From NCBI GenBank assembly GCA_910576845.1, contig CAJTJA010000002.1:62001-126000 (forward strand): a stretch of DNA of 64,000 nucleotides, read 5' to 3'. Below, piece after piece: positions 17,328-26,028 of this stretch. The notes under the pieces were generated by a model. The model had not been told where the DNA came from. It made no database searches and worked only from the letters and a program-made list of their open reading frames with translations. Each line of letters starts with the position of its first letter. Positions within the stretch are counted from its first letter, which is position 1. The DNA is from an uncultured Oscillibacter sp. (lineage in GTDB: Bacteria; Bacillota; Clostridia; Oscillospirales; Oscillospiraceae). The translations under genes were made by a program, and so were the position numbers.

Positions 17328-17966
17328 CTATTCGCCGGGCTCCGTATTCTTCTCCGAAGCCGGAGCGTGTTTTTGAAAGATTTTTTCAAAAAACAGCGAT
17401 ACCAAAAGCATAGTGATGACCGGCATAAATACCACCGGCCACCACCGCTCAATGCAGAAAACGGCAGTTTGGGCTGTGAGCAGCACCACTACCACGGTGC
17501 TGGGCAGATGAGCGGCGGTTAGTTGAAGGGCGGTCCGAAACAGTCCTCTGACGTCATAATCAAACCGTCCCAACAGGGGAAACAGCCAGCACAGTACTCC
17601 TGCCGGAAGAATGAGTGCGAAATAGTAGGCTACGTAGAGAACATAGGCCATACCTCCCAGGCGGGTGCCGTACCACCGAACGATGAAATGGCCCCCAAAC
17701 AGCAGCAGAGCCATAGGAATCACAATGAGTCCTGTCAGCAGTCCGGTTTTGAAATTCTGCCGGAAGGAGCGGAAGTAGTACCCGAAGGCCCCGCTCTCAC
17801 GCGGCCGGACACACTTAACAACTGTATAGTACAGGGCCGCCGTAGCCGGGCCGGCAGTAACAATGGGCAGACAGAGACAAATCCAAAGAATGGACAGGCC
17901 GCAGATATCCACCAGCGTGCTCAGCCAAGCCCAAATGCCCTTTTCAGGATTAAAGAACTCACCCAA
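17328..17966 (-). CDS. YesL/DUF624-type membrane protein
   Basis: 212 residues with about five hydrophobic helices. The N-terminus GEFFNPEKGIWAWLSTLVDI...LPIVTAGPATAALYY is the signature of the YesL/DUF624 family found beside sugar ABC transporters in Firmicutes; its biochemical role is not known. Translation starts at TTG 17964-17966, preceded at 7 nt by AGGAGG. A copy of the candidate RpiR motif lies about 30-45 nt upstream, which ties it to the sialic-acid regulon. Confidence 0.85.
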   Translation of the reverse strand: MGEFFNPEKGIWAWLSTLVDICGLSILWICLCLPIVTAGPATAALYYTVVKCVRPRESGAFGYYFRSFRQNFKTGLLTGLIVIPMALLLFGGHFIVRWYGTRLGGMAYVLYVAYYFALILPAGVLCWLFPLLGRFDYDVRGLFRTALQLTAAHLPSTVVVVLLTAQTAVFCIERWWPVVFMPVITMLLVSLFFEKIFQKHAPASEKNTEPGE

Positions 17967-17992
17967 ACGCCCGACCTCCTATAGCCCTTTAA

Positions 17993-18012
17993 AGAAATTA
18001 TTTCGATTCTTT
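17993..18012. promoter_or_regulatory. Candidate RpiR operator, copy 3
   Basis: AGAAATTATTTCGATTCTTT contains the inverted repeat GAAAT-T-ATTTC and the downstream CGATT shared with the two copies in the 15561-15628 divergent region. It lies before the YesL-like gene and after the regulator gene. Confidence 0.55.
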
Positions 18013-18162
18013 TGATGTCTGCGGCGATTTTCACCGCGGGAGGCTGCCTATGCAGCCTCAGTCTGAATTTTTCAGTCAACACTTGTCAAGAGCGTGTATT
18101 CGGCAGGCGGCGCTGCTGGACGAAAGAACGCGGCTTGTCTCTTTCCAGCTATGCGGGGGGTC

Positions 18163-19023
18163 TCAAATACATTTTTGTGTCAGGGCTTTGCCGACGGATT
18201 GGCGGCAGCGCTCCGCCTCCTCAGGGTCCCGCCGGATAAATTCGTTAAGAAGCACTTCCAGCACATAGAGCTGCGCGATCAGGGCGGATGTGGAGCCGAA
18301 CTGAAAGGGCTGCTCGTTAGGACCGCAGAGAAGCACCGCGTCGGCGTGGGCGCTGGCAGGAGAGTTGGGGTAACGGGTCACTAAAATCAGCTTTGCGGAC
18401 CGGGCACGGATGACATCCACCGCCTCCAGCAGTTCATGCGTTGCTCCGGAATAGGAGAAGTAGAGCACCGCGTCCCCTTTCGACAGGGTGGATAGAATGA
18501 CTGTCTGCATATGGGAATCCTGAATCGTTTTGAACTTGGAAGAGGTGGTGGAGAATTGGGCCCAGGCGGCCAAGGCCACTGTGGAATGGTTGCCCTGACC
18601 CAGGCAGATTACCTGTCCCGCATTCCGCAGCAGGTCTGCCGCTTGCGCCACTTCCTGCTCTCTGAGCATATGGTAAGTGCTGTTCAGCGCGTTTTGGGAG
18701 GCGCACAGAATTTTGCCCATGACAGTGGGAGGAGGATCATCCGGAGTGATTTCGCCTCCTGGCTCACTGAGTGCCGCCCGGGCGGGGAGTGCCGCCCGGG
18801 CCAGTTCCAGCTTGAAATCGTTGAAGCCTGCCAGCTTCAGCTTCCTGCAGAACAGGGACACGGTAGACACCGCCACTTCACATTGACTGCTCAGGTCGGT
18901 AATACTGATATATTGAGTCTCTTCCTGATGTTCCAACACATAATCCGCAATTTTGCGCTCGGATCTGGTGAAGCTTTCATATTCCTGAAGCATCAGCGCC
19001 ACGATGTCCTTTTCCAACGGCAC
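18163..19023 (-). CDS. RpiR/MurR family transcriptional regulator
   Basis: 286 residues. An N-terminal RpiR helix-turn-helix (about 15-80, with ERKIADYVLEH and VSTVSLFCRKLKLAGFNDFK) is followed by a linker and a SIS phosphosugar-binding domain (about 120-260, CLGQGNHSTVALA, FSYSGATHE and LVTRYPNSP). RpiR regulators in nan clusters sense an amino-sugar phosphate, commonly N-acetylmannosamine-6-phosphate. It lies 82 nt downstream of the epimerase gene on the same strand and probably controls the cluster through the three GAAAT-n-ATTTCGATT sites. Confidence 0.9.
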   Translation of the reverse strand: MPLEKDIVALMLQEYESFTRSERKIADYVLEHQEETQYISITDLSSQCEVAVSTVSLFCRKLKLAGFNDFKLELARAALPARAALSEPGGEITPDDPPPTVMGKILCASQNALNSTYHMLREQEVAQAADLLRNAGQVICLGQGNHSTVALAAWAQFSTTSSKFKTIQDSHMQTVILSTLSKGDAVLYFSYSGATHELLEAVDVIRARSAKLILVTRYPNSPASAHADAVLLCGPNEQPFQFGSTSALIAQLYVLEVLLNEFIRRDPEEAERCRQSVGKALTQKCI

Positions 19024-19105
19024 ACCTCCTCCTGATTCCTTAAATACGCGGCAGGCAGTTTGAAAACCGGCCGCACTGGGCGGCAGCGGCGCCCCTTGAC
19101 TCAGG

Positions 19106-20308
19106 TCACTTATCCAGAATCTCGCCGATCAGTTTGTCCGCCAAAATCATGCTCCGGGGCAGGTGGAAGGGGCCTTTGAAGGTGCTGCCCTTGGTGGAGG
19201 GCTCCGTTGGAAGGCCGTCCCGGCGAAGATAACCATACCACTCGCCGTACTCAGGGTCGGCAAAATGGGACTTGCAGTAGTTCAGGGTTTTGTAGAACCA
19301 ATCCAGATATTTTTCTTCGCCAGTGTCCCGATAGAGCATAAGGGAAGAGATCAGAATCTCATTGTGGGGCCACCAGAGCTTCATGTCGTGCTCATAAGCC
19401 TCCGGAGGTTTGCCCAAGGCGTCGGTGAAGTACAGCAGACCGCCGTATTCCTCGTCCCACCCGGCGGCGATGGCCCAATCAAACATCTCCGCAGCTTTTC
19501 GTATCAGGGTTTTGTTTCCGGTGCGCTGAGCGTGCTCCAGAAGGAACCAGACACCCTCAATGTCGTGTCCGGGGTTGACGGTGCGGCCTTCGGTGTAGTA
19601 GAGACGGGGGGTTCCGTCTGCGTCTACGTTCTCCAGAGTGCATTTCAGCTCCGGTTTCACGTGATATTTAAAGATATCGTCCACGCACTGCTGGGCCCGC
19701 TCCTCATAGAGCGCCTTCCGCTCCGGGTCTGTCCGCAGCAGCACGCCGGTGACGTTCAGTATGATCATGGGCGTGCCGAAAGCACGGCCTGTCCGGGTCT
19801 CCGGAATGGTTTTGGGCCCCATGCCTACAGGGTCCGGCTTGCCTTGGCTCAGGTCCCAATAAAGATCATAGCATTGCCGGGCCCGCTCCAGCCGCTTCCG
19901 CTCCCCGGTAACGCCGTAGTACTCCGCATTGGCGATGGAGCAAAAGGCCTCTGAGAAGTAGTAGCGCCGCTGGCGGAGGGGCTGTCCCTCCGCCGTGACG
20001 GTGAAATACATCCGCTCGCCGTGCTCATGGTTGAAGCAGTGGGCCTCCATAAAATCCAGACAGCTCTTCGAAGCATTCAGCCATTCCTGTTTCACACCGT
20101 AATTGCTGCACAAAAACGCGAAAATCCAGCCGCAGCGGCCCTGCATCCAGACGCTCTTGTCCGTAGAGTAAATTTCTCCCTTCCGGTCCAGGCAGGTGTA
20201 AACGCCGCCGTGTTCCCTGTCCATGCCGTGCTCCAGCCAGAAGGCGGCGGAGCGCTCCAGCTCCCCCCGGACCCAGGTCCGGGCTTCCTGCAGTTTTTGC
20301 CGGTCCAT
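19106..20308 (-). CDS. AGE-family epimerase, probable N-acylglucosamine 2-epimerase
   Basis: 400-residue (alpha/alpha)6-barrel protein matching the usual length of the N-acylglucosamine 2-epimerase/renin-binding-protein family. Typical residues are visible: SVWMQGRCGW, NPGHDIEGVWFLLE (catalytic-type His) and MKLWWPHNE (second catalytic-type His). It would interconvert N-acetylmannosamine and N-acetylglucosamine, downstream of NanA. Cellobiose or mannose 2-epimerase activity is a possible alternative in the same family, but the neighbours favour the amino sugar. It begins 16 nt after the ROK kinase gene. Confidence 0.85.
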   Translation of the reverse strand: MDRQKLQEARTWVRGELERSAAFWLEHGMDREHGGVYTCLDRKGEIYSTDKSVWMQGRCGWIFAFLCSNYGVKQEWLNASKSCLDFMEAHCFNHEHGERMYFTVTAEGQPLRQRRYYFSEAFCSIANAEYYGVTGERKRLERARQCYDLYWDLSQGKPDPVGMGPKTIPETRTGRAFGTPMIILNVTGVLLRTDPERKALYEERAQQCVDDIFKYHVKPELKCTLENVDADGTPRLYYTEGRTVNPGHDIEGVWFLLEHAQRTGNKTLIRKAAEMFDWAIAAGWDEEYGGLLYFTDALGKPPEAYEHDMKLWWPHNEILISSLMLYRDTGEEKYLDWFYKTLNYCKSHFADPEYGEWYGYLRRDGLPTEPSTKGSTFKGPFHLPRSMILADKLIGEILDK

Positions 20309-20324
20309 GTATTCACCCTCCTAA

Positions 20325-21707
20325 TTATTTTGTAATCTCCGGCAGGCTGGCGGCGGCCATGGACTGGCCTACCCGGCGGAATTTCTCGTCAGGCAGCTCG
20401 GGAACGATTTTCCCGTCCAGCTCCGGATACTCGTCTGCCAGCACCTTTTTGGCGGTGTCCAGAATCAAATCTCCGCCCTTGCCGCTCATGACCCGGCCCA
20501 GCAGCAGCACATGCCGGCAGCCATAGAGATCGAAATAGTATGCCAGGGTGTGACCCAGATAAACGCCGATAGACTCATAGACCTGGGCGGCCCGGGGATC
20601 GTCCTCCGCCATGAGCTTTTGAACGGCTTTCAGCTTCTCGGCGGGAGAGGCGCTTTCGTCCAGCTCGATGCCCGCCCGGGGAGCCAGCTTGATGACGCCG
20701 TCCTGAGAGAAGTATTTCACGCCGCAGCCGATGTCGCCGCTCCACTCGTCCCGCATGGCGCCGGGCTGGGCGTCCACAGGGACGAAGGCCAGCTCGTTGA
20801 GCCAGCCGGTGATCCGGCCCTCCTCGTCCACATAGCCCACGGCTTCGCTGGTGCCCATGGCGATGCCTAAGACACTGTTGTCATTCAGGCTCATGGCTCC
20901 CGCCAGGGCAGAGACATCGCCGTCGTTGATGACGCAGTAGGGCACGTCCCCAAACGTGTCCCGGATAGCCCGGATATAGATGTCCTTGACTTTCTCGCTG
21001 TATATCTCCTTGGGAACCTTGAGGAACAATGAGGCGTTCATAGTCCGGTTGTTGATGAACACGCCGGCGGAGCTGACGCCAACCGCGTCCACCCGCGGCA
21101 TATGCTCCGCGGCGGATTTCAGGGCGCTGACAATGCCGTCGTAATGGTAATCGGGGTCAGAGTTGGTCTTGGGGAACCAAACGACCTCCTCAGAGTAGAC
21201 GGTTTCTCCGTCGATGACGGCGGAGACCTTCCGGTCGGACCCGCCGGCGTCAAAGCCGATGCGGCAGCCCTCCATGTGGCCTCCAATAGCTTTAGGAGCG
21301 TCCTTGGCGGCAGGGATGTCATCCACCAGAACAATTTCAAAGGGATGCTCGAAAACGTCTGCCATGTAGTCCCAGTCAAATTCCTGCTGTCCACCGGCGC
21401 AGTATACGGATTTCAAGTATTCGAAGACGCCCGCGTCGCCGCTGACATAGATCTTGAAGCCGCCTTTCATCCAGAGAATGGTCTTGACCAGCCGCTCAAT
21501 ATAATAGTGGTCAGCGGCCTCCATCTCCGGAGTGCCGTGGATAAAGGTTTGGCAGGAGGCCATCTGCCCGTCGGCCCGTTCCACGGCGATGCCCACCGGC
21601 TTTTTTGCTGCGGCCAGGAAGGCGCGGTTGAAGCGCATGAGAGGGATAAAGCCCGGATCCAGGGGCGGCGTGTGCTTCAGTTCCACATTGATTCCGAATC
21701 GGTCCAT
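20325..21707 (-). CDS. Long ROK-type sugar kinase, probable N-acetylmannosamine kinase
   Basis: 460 residues, against about 290-320 for an ordinary ROK kinase. The first ~145 residues are an extra domain of unknown role; the ROK part starts near IGFDAGGSDRKVSAVIDG (DAGGSD phosphate loop), with VINDGDVSALAGAM (catalytic-type Asp), LGIAMGTSEAVGYVDEEG and a C-terminal GHTLAYYFDLYGCRHVLLLG. The canonical ROK zinc motif CGxxGCxE is not seen; IGCGVKY is the nearest cysteine. In this operon it should phosphorylate N-acetylmannosamine or N-acetylglucosamine. Start ATG 21705-21707 follows AAGGAG. Confidence 0.75.
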   Translation of the reverse strand: MDRFGINVELKHTPPLDPGFIPLMRFNRAFLAAAKKPVGIAVERADGQMASCQTFIHGTPEMEAADHYYIERLVKTILWMKGGFKIYVSGDAGVFEYLKSVYCAGGQQEFDWDYMADVFEHPFEIVLVDDIPAAKDAPKAIGGHMEGCRIGFDAGGSDRKVSAVIDGETVYSEEVVWFPKTNSDPDYHYDGIVSALKSAAEHMPRVDAVGVSSAGVFINNRTMNASLFLKVPKEIYSEKVKDIYIRAIRDTFGDVPYCVINDGDVSALAGAMSLNDNSVLGIAMGTSEAVGYVDEEGRITGWLNELAFVPVDAQPGAMRDEWSGDIGCGVKYFSQDGVIKLAPRAGIELDESASPAEKLKAVQKLMAEDDPRAAQVYESIGVYLGHTLAYYFDLYGCRHVLLLGRVMSGKGGDLILDTAKKVLADEYPELDGKIVPELPDEKFRRVGQSMAAASLPEITK

Positions 21708-22149
21708 AATGAGTCTCCTTCATTTTATAATTTGCAGGCGTACTGCTGGAAGCTGGAATTGGGGGGGTGAATAGCAGACAGACAAAAAGCGGTTTTTCGC
21801 CGCGTTTTCATAAAAACTTTCAGCCGGGGTCTGGTGAATAGGCTGACAGGCATACGGTCCCTTGTCAATTAATGGTATTCTCATAATATCATGAATTTAT
21901 CTAATATTCAATCCCTAATACAAAAGGCCTTTTAACAAATTGTACAGGCGGCAGCTGGAAAAGACTTTCCCTGGAGAATATTGCCGGAGGCTGTATACCT
22001 CCAGAACTATTTTTTTCCGGAAGGCGCGGCGCGGTGTCATGGAATTGTTTGGCTTTCCAGCTGCTCCGCCTCTTGACGGAAGGGGAAAAGAGGGCTATCC
22101 TTGTGTATATCAAAGCGTATAATGGATTTGATACGGAGGAGGACCTGTT
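21708..22149. other. Intergenic region between ROK kinase and malic enzyme
   Basis: Divergent control region of 442 nt with no convincing gene. On the plus strand TTGACG and TATCCT separated by 17 nt near 22073-22101, or a TATAAT at 22117-22122, could start the malic-enzyme transcript. On the minus strand a TTGACA near 21862-21867 lacks a good -10. No copy of the GAAAT-n-ATTTCGATT motif is present here. Confidence 0.4.
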
Positions 22150-23322
22150 ATGGATTACGCAAAGGAATCCCTGCGGCTCCACGGCGAGTGGAAGGGAAAG
22201 ATTGAAGTTGTTGCCACCGTTCCTGTGGAGACGAAGGACGACCTGAGCCTGGCCTATACCCCGGGTGTGGCGCAGCCCTGCCTGGAGATTCAAAAAGATA
22301 TCAGCAAGAGCTATGAGCTTACCCGCCGGCACAACCTCTGTGCCGTGATTACCGACGGTTCCGCCGTCTTGGGCCTGGGGGACATCGGCCCAGAGGCAGG
22401 CATGCCCGTTATGGAGGGCAAGTGCGTTCTCTTTAAGGCCTTCGGCAACGTGGATGCCTTCCCCCTCTGTGTAAAAACCCACGATGTAGACGAGTTTGTC
22501 AATGCGGTGTGGCTGATGTCCGGCTCCTTCGGCGGCATTAATCTGGAGGATATCGCCGCTCCCCGCTGCTTTGAGATTGAGCGGAAGCTGAAAGAAAGGT
22601 GCGATATCCCCATCTTTCATGACGATCAGCACGGCACCGCTATTATCACCCTGGCTGGTCTTACCAATGCGCTGAAAGTAGTGGGGAAGAAGAGGGAGGA
22701 TGTAAGGGTGGTTACATCGGGCGCAGGCGCGGCGGCAGTTTCCATTGTGAAGCTGCTGCTGTCGGCAGGCTTCCAAAATATCATTATGTGTGACCGGAAG
22801 GGCGCCATTTATCAAGGACGGGCGGGGCTGAACTGGATTAAAGAAGAAATGGCCCAGGTGACAAACCTGGAGAAAAAGACTGGAACTCTGGCCGATGTGC
22901 TGAAGGGGGCAGATGTATTTATCGGCGTTTCCGCTCCCGGCACAGTCACCACCGATATGGTGAAGACGATGAACAAGGACGCGGTCGTCTTTGCCTGCGC
23001 CAATCCCACTCCGGAGATTTTCCCCGATGAGGCCAAGGCTGGCGGAGCTGCGGTGGTTTCCACCGGACGCAGTGACTATCCCAATCAGATTAATAATGTT
23101 CTGGCTTTTCCGGGGGTTTTTCGGGGAACGTTTGATGTTCGGGCCAGCGACATTAATGAGGAAATGAAGATGGCGGCGGCCCAAGCCCTGGCGGCCCTTA
23201 TTTCTGACGAGGAACTGAATGCCGACTACATTATCCCGAAGGCCTTTGACAAGCGGGTGGGGCCTGCGGTGGCAAAGGCTGTGGCCGAAGCCGCCAGGAG
23301 GTCCGGTGTTGCCAGACTGTGA
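22150..23322 (+). CDS. Malic enzyme, short NAD(P)-dependent form
   Basis: Oxidatively decarboxylates malate to pyruvate in the cytosol. At 390 residues it is the short bacterial type without a phosphotransacetylase domain. Features in order: AYTPGVAQPC (catalytic Tyr), ITDGSAVLGLGDIGPEAGMPVMEGK, metal-ligand region FHDDQHGTA near residue 157, a Rossmann GAGAAAVSIVKLL near 197, and FACANPTPE...GRSDYPNQINN near the C-terminus. AGGAGGA precedes the ATG. It is monocistronic, with a hairpin 130 nt downstream. Confidence 0.93.
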   Translation: MDYAKESLRLHGEWKGKIEVVATVPVETKDDLSLAYTPGVAQPCLEIQKDISKSYELTRRHNLCAVITDGSAVLGLGDIGPEAGMPVMEGKCVLFKAFGNVDAFPLCVKTHDVDEFVNAVWLMSGSFGGINLEDIAAPRCFEIERKLKERCDIPIFHDDQHGTAIITLAGLTNALKVVGKKREDVRVVTSGAGAAAVSIVKLLLSAGFQNIIMCDRKGAIYQGRAGLNWIKEEMAQVTNLEKKTGTLADVLKGADVFIGVSAPGTVTTDMVKTMNKDAVVFACANPTPEIFPDEAKAGGAAVVSTGRSDYPNQINNVLAFPGVFRGTFDVRASDINEEMKMAAAQALAALISDEELNADYIIPKAFDKRVGPAVAKAVAEAARRSGVARL

Positions 23323-23777
23323 CCGGGTCCGGTTTGACCGGGGAGAGGCCGCCTGTCCTTTTAACGGGATTGTCGTGCGAAAATAGGGCGGAAAAGCGGC
23401 AAAATAGTTTCAGTGAACGAACAAAAGCGGTAGTATGATGAGATAAATAGTAAAGCGGCAGGGAATATTCCCTGCCGCTTATGAGTATGGGGAGAACCGG
23501 GAGACCGATTTGACGTGGAGGAGTGCGGGGCTGTGCCCGCAGGTGCGATTCGGAGTGCCGCCGCCTCTTAGCCTGTTGACATAAGCCCAAACGCACGCCT
23601 TCCCGGCAAATTCTCCGTCTGCCGCGTTAAAAATTTTTGACGTGGGCCGGCGCGCCTGCAAATTTTTGTCTTGCATCCGGCAAAAATTTGCTTGGAGATT
23701 CTTAATACGAATAGGCTCGACAAGGAGAGAACCCGGAAGGAGGTTCCAGCACCATTGAAAATGATGTTCACATCGCT
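23323..23777. other. Gap with several inverted repeats between malic enzyme and argS
   Basis: No gene seen. The segment holds a perfect 28-nt palindrome at 23453-23480 (AAGCGGCAGGGAAT and its complement), possibly a terminator for either strand because A/T-rich sequence flanks it; a GTTAAAAATTTTTGAC near-palindrome around 23625; and an 11-bp stem GCAAATTTTTG/CAAAAATTTGC with 12-nt loop near 23656-23690. The same AAAATTT core recurs several times within 100 nt, giving the look of an intergenic repeat element. Confidence 0.45.
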
Positions 23778-25523
23778 TTACATTCGCTCCGGTGCGTCTA
23801 CGCCGATGAGCTTCAATCCGTTCCGCAGGACAATGCGCGTGTCATCCGCCAGCTTCAAACGGGCGGCGGCCAGAGCGGGGGCTTCCTCCCGGATGTGGCA
23901 GGCGGTATAGAAGCGGTGGAAGCAGCCTGCCAGCTCCATCAGATAGCGGTTCACATGGGAGGGATCGTAATTCTTCGCCGCCGCCCGGACTGTATCCGGC
24001 CAGGCCGCGAGCTGCTTGATGAGAGCCTGCTCCGCCTCCGCCGTCAGCAGGCTCAGATCCGCCTGGCCGGGAGCAGGCACCGTCAGCCCTTCCTGCGCCA
24101 GCTTTTCGGTCAGGGAGCAGATGCGGGCGTGGGCGTACTCCACATAGTAAATGGGATTCTCGGAGTCCTCACGGACAGCCAGTCCCAGATCAAAGTCCAT
24201 CTGGGTATCCGGCTTGGCATTGAAAAACCATCGGGCGGCATCCACGGGCACCTCATCCAGAAGATCAGAGAGACTGATCGCCTTTCCGGTGCGTTTGCTC
24301 ATTTTTACCAGTTCTCCGTCCCGCAGGAGCTTTACCAGCTGCATCAGCACGATATCAAGCTTTCCGGAACCGTCCAGTCCCAGCGCGTCTAAAGCGCCCT
24401 TCAGACGGGCCACATGGCCATGGTGGTCTGCTCCCCAAATGTTGATGACCTTGTCAAAGCCCCGCGTCTCAAATTTGTTCCGGTGATAGGCGATGTCGGC
24501 GGCAAAATAGGTATAGAAACCATTCGCCCGGCGCAGGACGTCATCCTTCAGGTCCAGCTTCTCAATATCCTTTTCCTTTTTTCCGGCTTTCAACAGATTT
24601 TCCCGAAGAATGTCCGCTGTTCTCAGCCAGAGGGCCCCATCCTTTTCATAGGTCCAGCCCCGTTGGGTCAGAAGCTCTGCCGTCTCCGCCACAGCGCCGC
24701 TGTTATGGAGGGAAGATTCATAAAACCAGGTATCATAGTCAATTTTATAGCGCTGGAGGTCGCTTTTCATTTTGGGCAGGTTAACGGATAGACCATATGC
24801 GCTCATGGCGGCCATCCAAACCTCTTCCCGGGTTCCGCCAGGAAAGTTCTCCGCCTGGGCCAGGAATCCCTCGGCCAGCTCCCGGATATCGCCGCCCTGA
24901 TAGCCGTCCTCAGGGAAGGGAAACTCGTCTTCTCCATAGGTCAGCTGCATGCAGCGGGCATAGATGGATCGGGCGAATTTGTCGATTTGGTGCCCGGCGT
25001 CGTTAACATAGAATTCCCGGCTGACGTCGGCCCCGCAGGCGGCCAGAACGGAGGCCAGGGTGTCTCCGAGCACGCCGCCTCTGGCGTTGCCCATGTGCAT
25101 GGGACCAGTGGGGTTGGCAGAGACAAACTCCACCATAATCTTCTGGCCCTTCAGGGTGTCGGAATGCCCATAATCCGCGCCTTCCCGCTCTACGGCGGCG
25201 CAGACGTCTTCGTACCAGCGCTGTCCGAGATGAAAGTTAAGGAAGCCGGGACCGGCAATTTCCGCAGAGGAAAAGTAGCTGCCCTCTAATTTCATATGTT
25301 CCAGCAGGGCTTGGGCAATGACCCGGGGAGGCTGCCGCAGAGCTTTGGAGGCCGCCAGGGCGAAAGTGGTGGTGAAATCACCGTTGGCGATGTCTCTGGG
25401 AATCTCCACCGGTGCGGTGCGGACTTCGGCCTGGGGCAGGGTCCCGTCCGCCGCTGCGGCCTGATAAGCGGCCATAGCCAGGGCGGAGACCTGGTCTTTG
25501 GCGTTTTGTACCATGTTCGTCAT
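23778..25523 (-). CDS. argS: Arginine--tRNA ligase
   Basis: Class I aminoacyl-tRNA synthetase charging tRNA-Arg. 581 residues from the ATG at 25521-25523, with AAAGAGG 8 nt before it; the frame extends to 25616 but that part lies in the upstream gene. An N-terminal Add-1 domain is followed by the HIGH-type motif PTGPMHMGNARGG, KMSK in LVKMSKRTGKAISL, and the DALR anticodon-binding domain ending PERM. Third gene of a murI-ywiB-argS series; ywiB-argS adjacency is conserved in Bacillus. Confidence 0.97.
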   Translation of the reverse strand: MTNMVQNAKDQVSALAMAAYQAAAADGTLPQAEVRTAPVEIPRDIANGDFTTTFALAASKALRQPPRVIAQALLEHMKLEGSYFSSAEIAGPGFLNFHLGQRWYEDVCAAVEREGADYGHSDTLKGQKIMVEFVSANPTGPMHMGNARGGVLGDTLASVLAACGADVSREFYVNDAGHQIDKFARSIYARCMQLTYGEDEFPFPEDGYQGGDIRELAEGFLAQAENFPGGTREEVWMAAMSAYGLSVNLPKMKSDLQRYKIDYDTWFYESSLHNSGAVAETAELLTQRGWTYEKDGALWLRTADILRENLLKAGKKEKDIEKLDLKDDVLRRANGFYTYFAADIAYHRNKFETRGFDKVINIWGADHHGHVARLKGALDALGLDGSGKLDIVLMQLVKLLRDGELVKMSKRTGKAISLSDLLDEVPVDAARWFFNAKPDTQMDFDLGLAVREDSENPIYYVEYAHARICSLTEKLAQEGLTVPAPGQADLSLLTAEAEQALIKQLAAWPDTVRAAAKNYDPSHVNRYLMELAGCFHRFYTACHIREEAPALAAARLKLADDTRIVLRNGLKLIGVDAPERM

Positions 25524-25557
25524 TGAAAAAACCTCTTTCTTTTCGGTGTCTTTTGTA

Positions 25558-26028
25558 TCAGGATGGACCGTTTTCCCGAAACTCATGCTTCCGCCGCACT
25601 CGTATTTTAAAGGCATTCCGCCCGGTGACGGAGTGGTCCACGGAGATGGAATATTGAATATCCATCAGTCCGCCCCGTTCTGTCAGACTGTGGCGGAGAC
25701 GGCTGGTTTGGATGCCGATGGCCAATTCTCCGAAGGGGGTTTCATAGAGGGAGGTGTGCTGCTTCCCCTCCTCAAAGACCATCTGGGAGTTCACATTGCC
25801 TTTTCGGGTCAGAATTACCTGGGGACCCTGAATTTCAAAGGCAGTGGTGGTGCCCTCCAGGCCGGTGAGCTCGCTCTCCTGATAGGAGAGAACGATTCCG
25901 TTTTCTCCGGTGAGGACCAGTGTGCCCTCGGTCATCAGTTCAATGCTGTCCGGCTCTGTATCTTCATATCGCTGCTCTGACCGGATGGTCAGCAGAACGG
26001 GCAGCTTGTTTGTTTCAATACTGGTCAA
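25558..26028 (-). CDS. DUF1934 (YwiB-like) beta-barrel protein
   Basis: 156-residue lipocalin-like beta-barrel protein of unknown function. VLLTIRSEQRYEDTEPDSIELMTEGTL and GRNAFKIRVRRK at the end fit YwiB/DUF1934, which is encoded before argS in Bacillus. I set the start at TTG 26026-26028, 7 nt after GGAGG; it overlaps the last 14 nt of murI, whose final codons contain the ribosome site. No ATG in the frame is well placed. Confidence 0.82.
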   Translation of the reverse strand: MTSIETNKLPVLLTIRSEQRYEDTEPDSIELMTEGTLVLTGENGIVLSYQESELTGLEGTTTAFEIQGPQVILTRKGNVNSQMVFEEGKQHTSLYETPFGELAIGIQTSRLRHSLTERGGLMDIQYSISVDHSVTGRNAFKIRVRRKHEFRENGPS

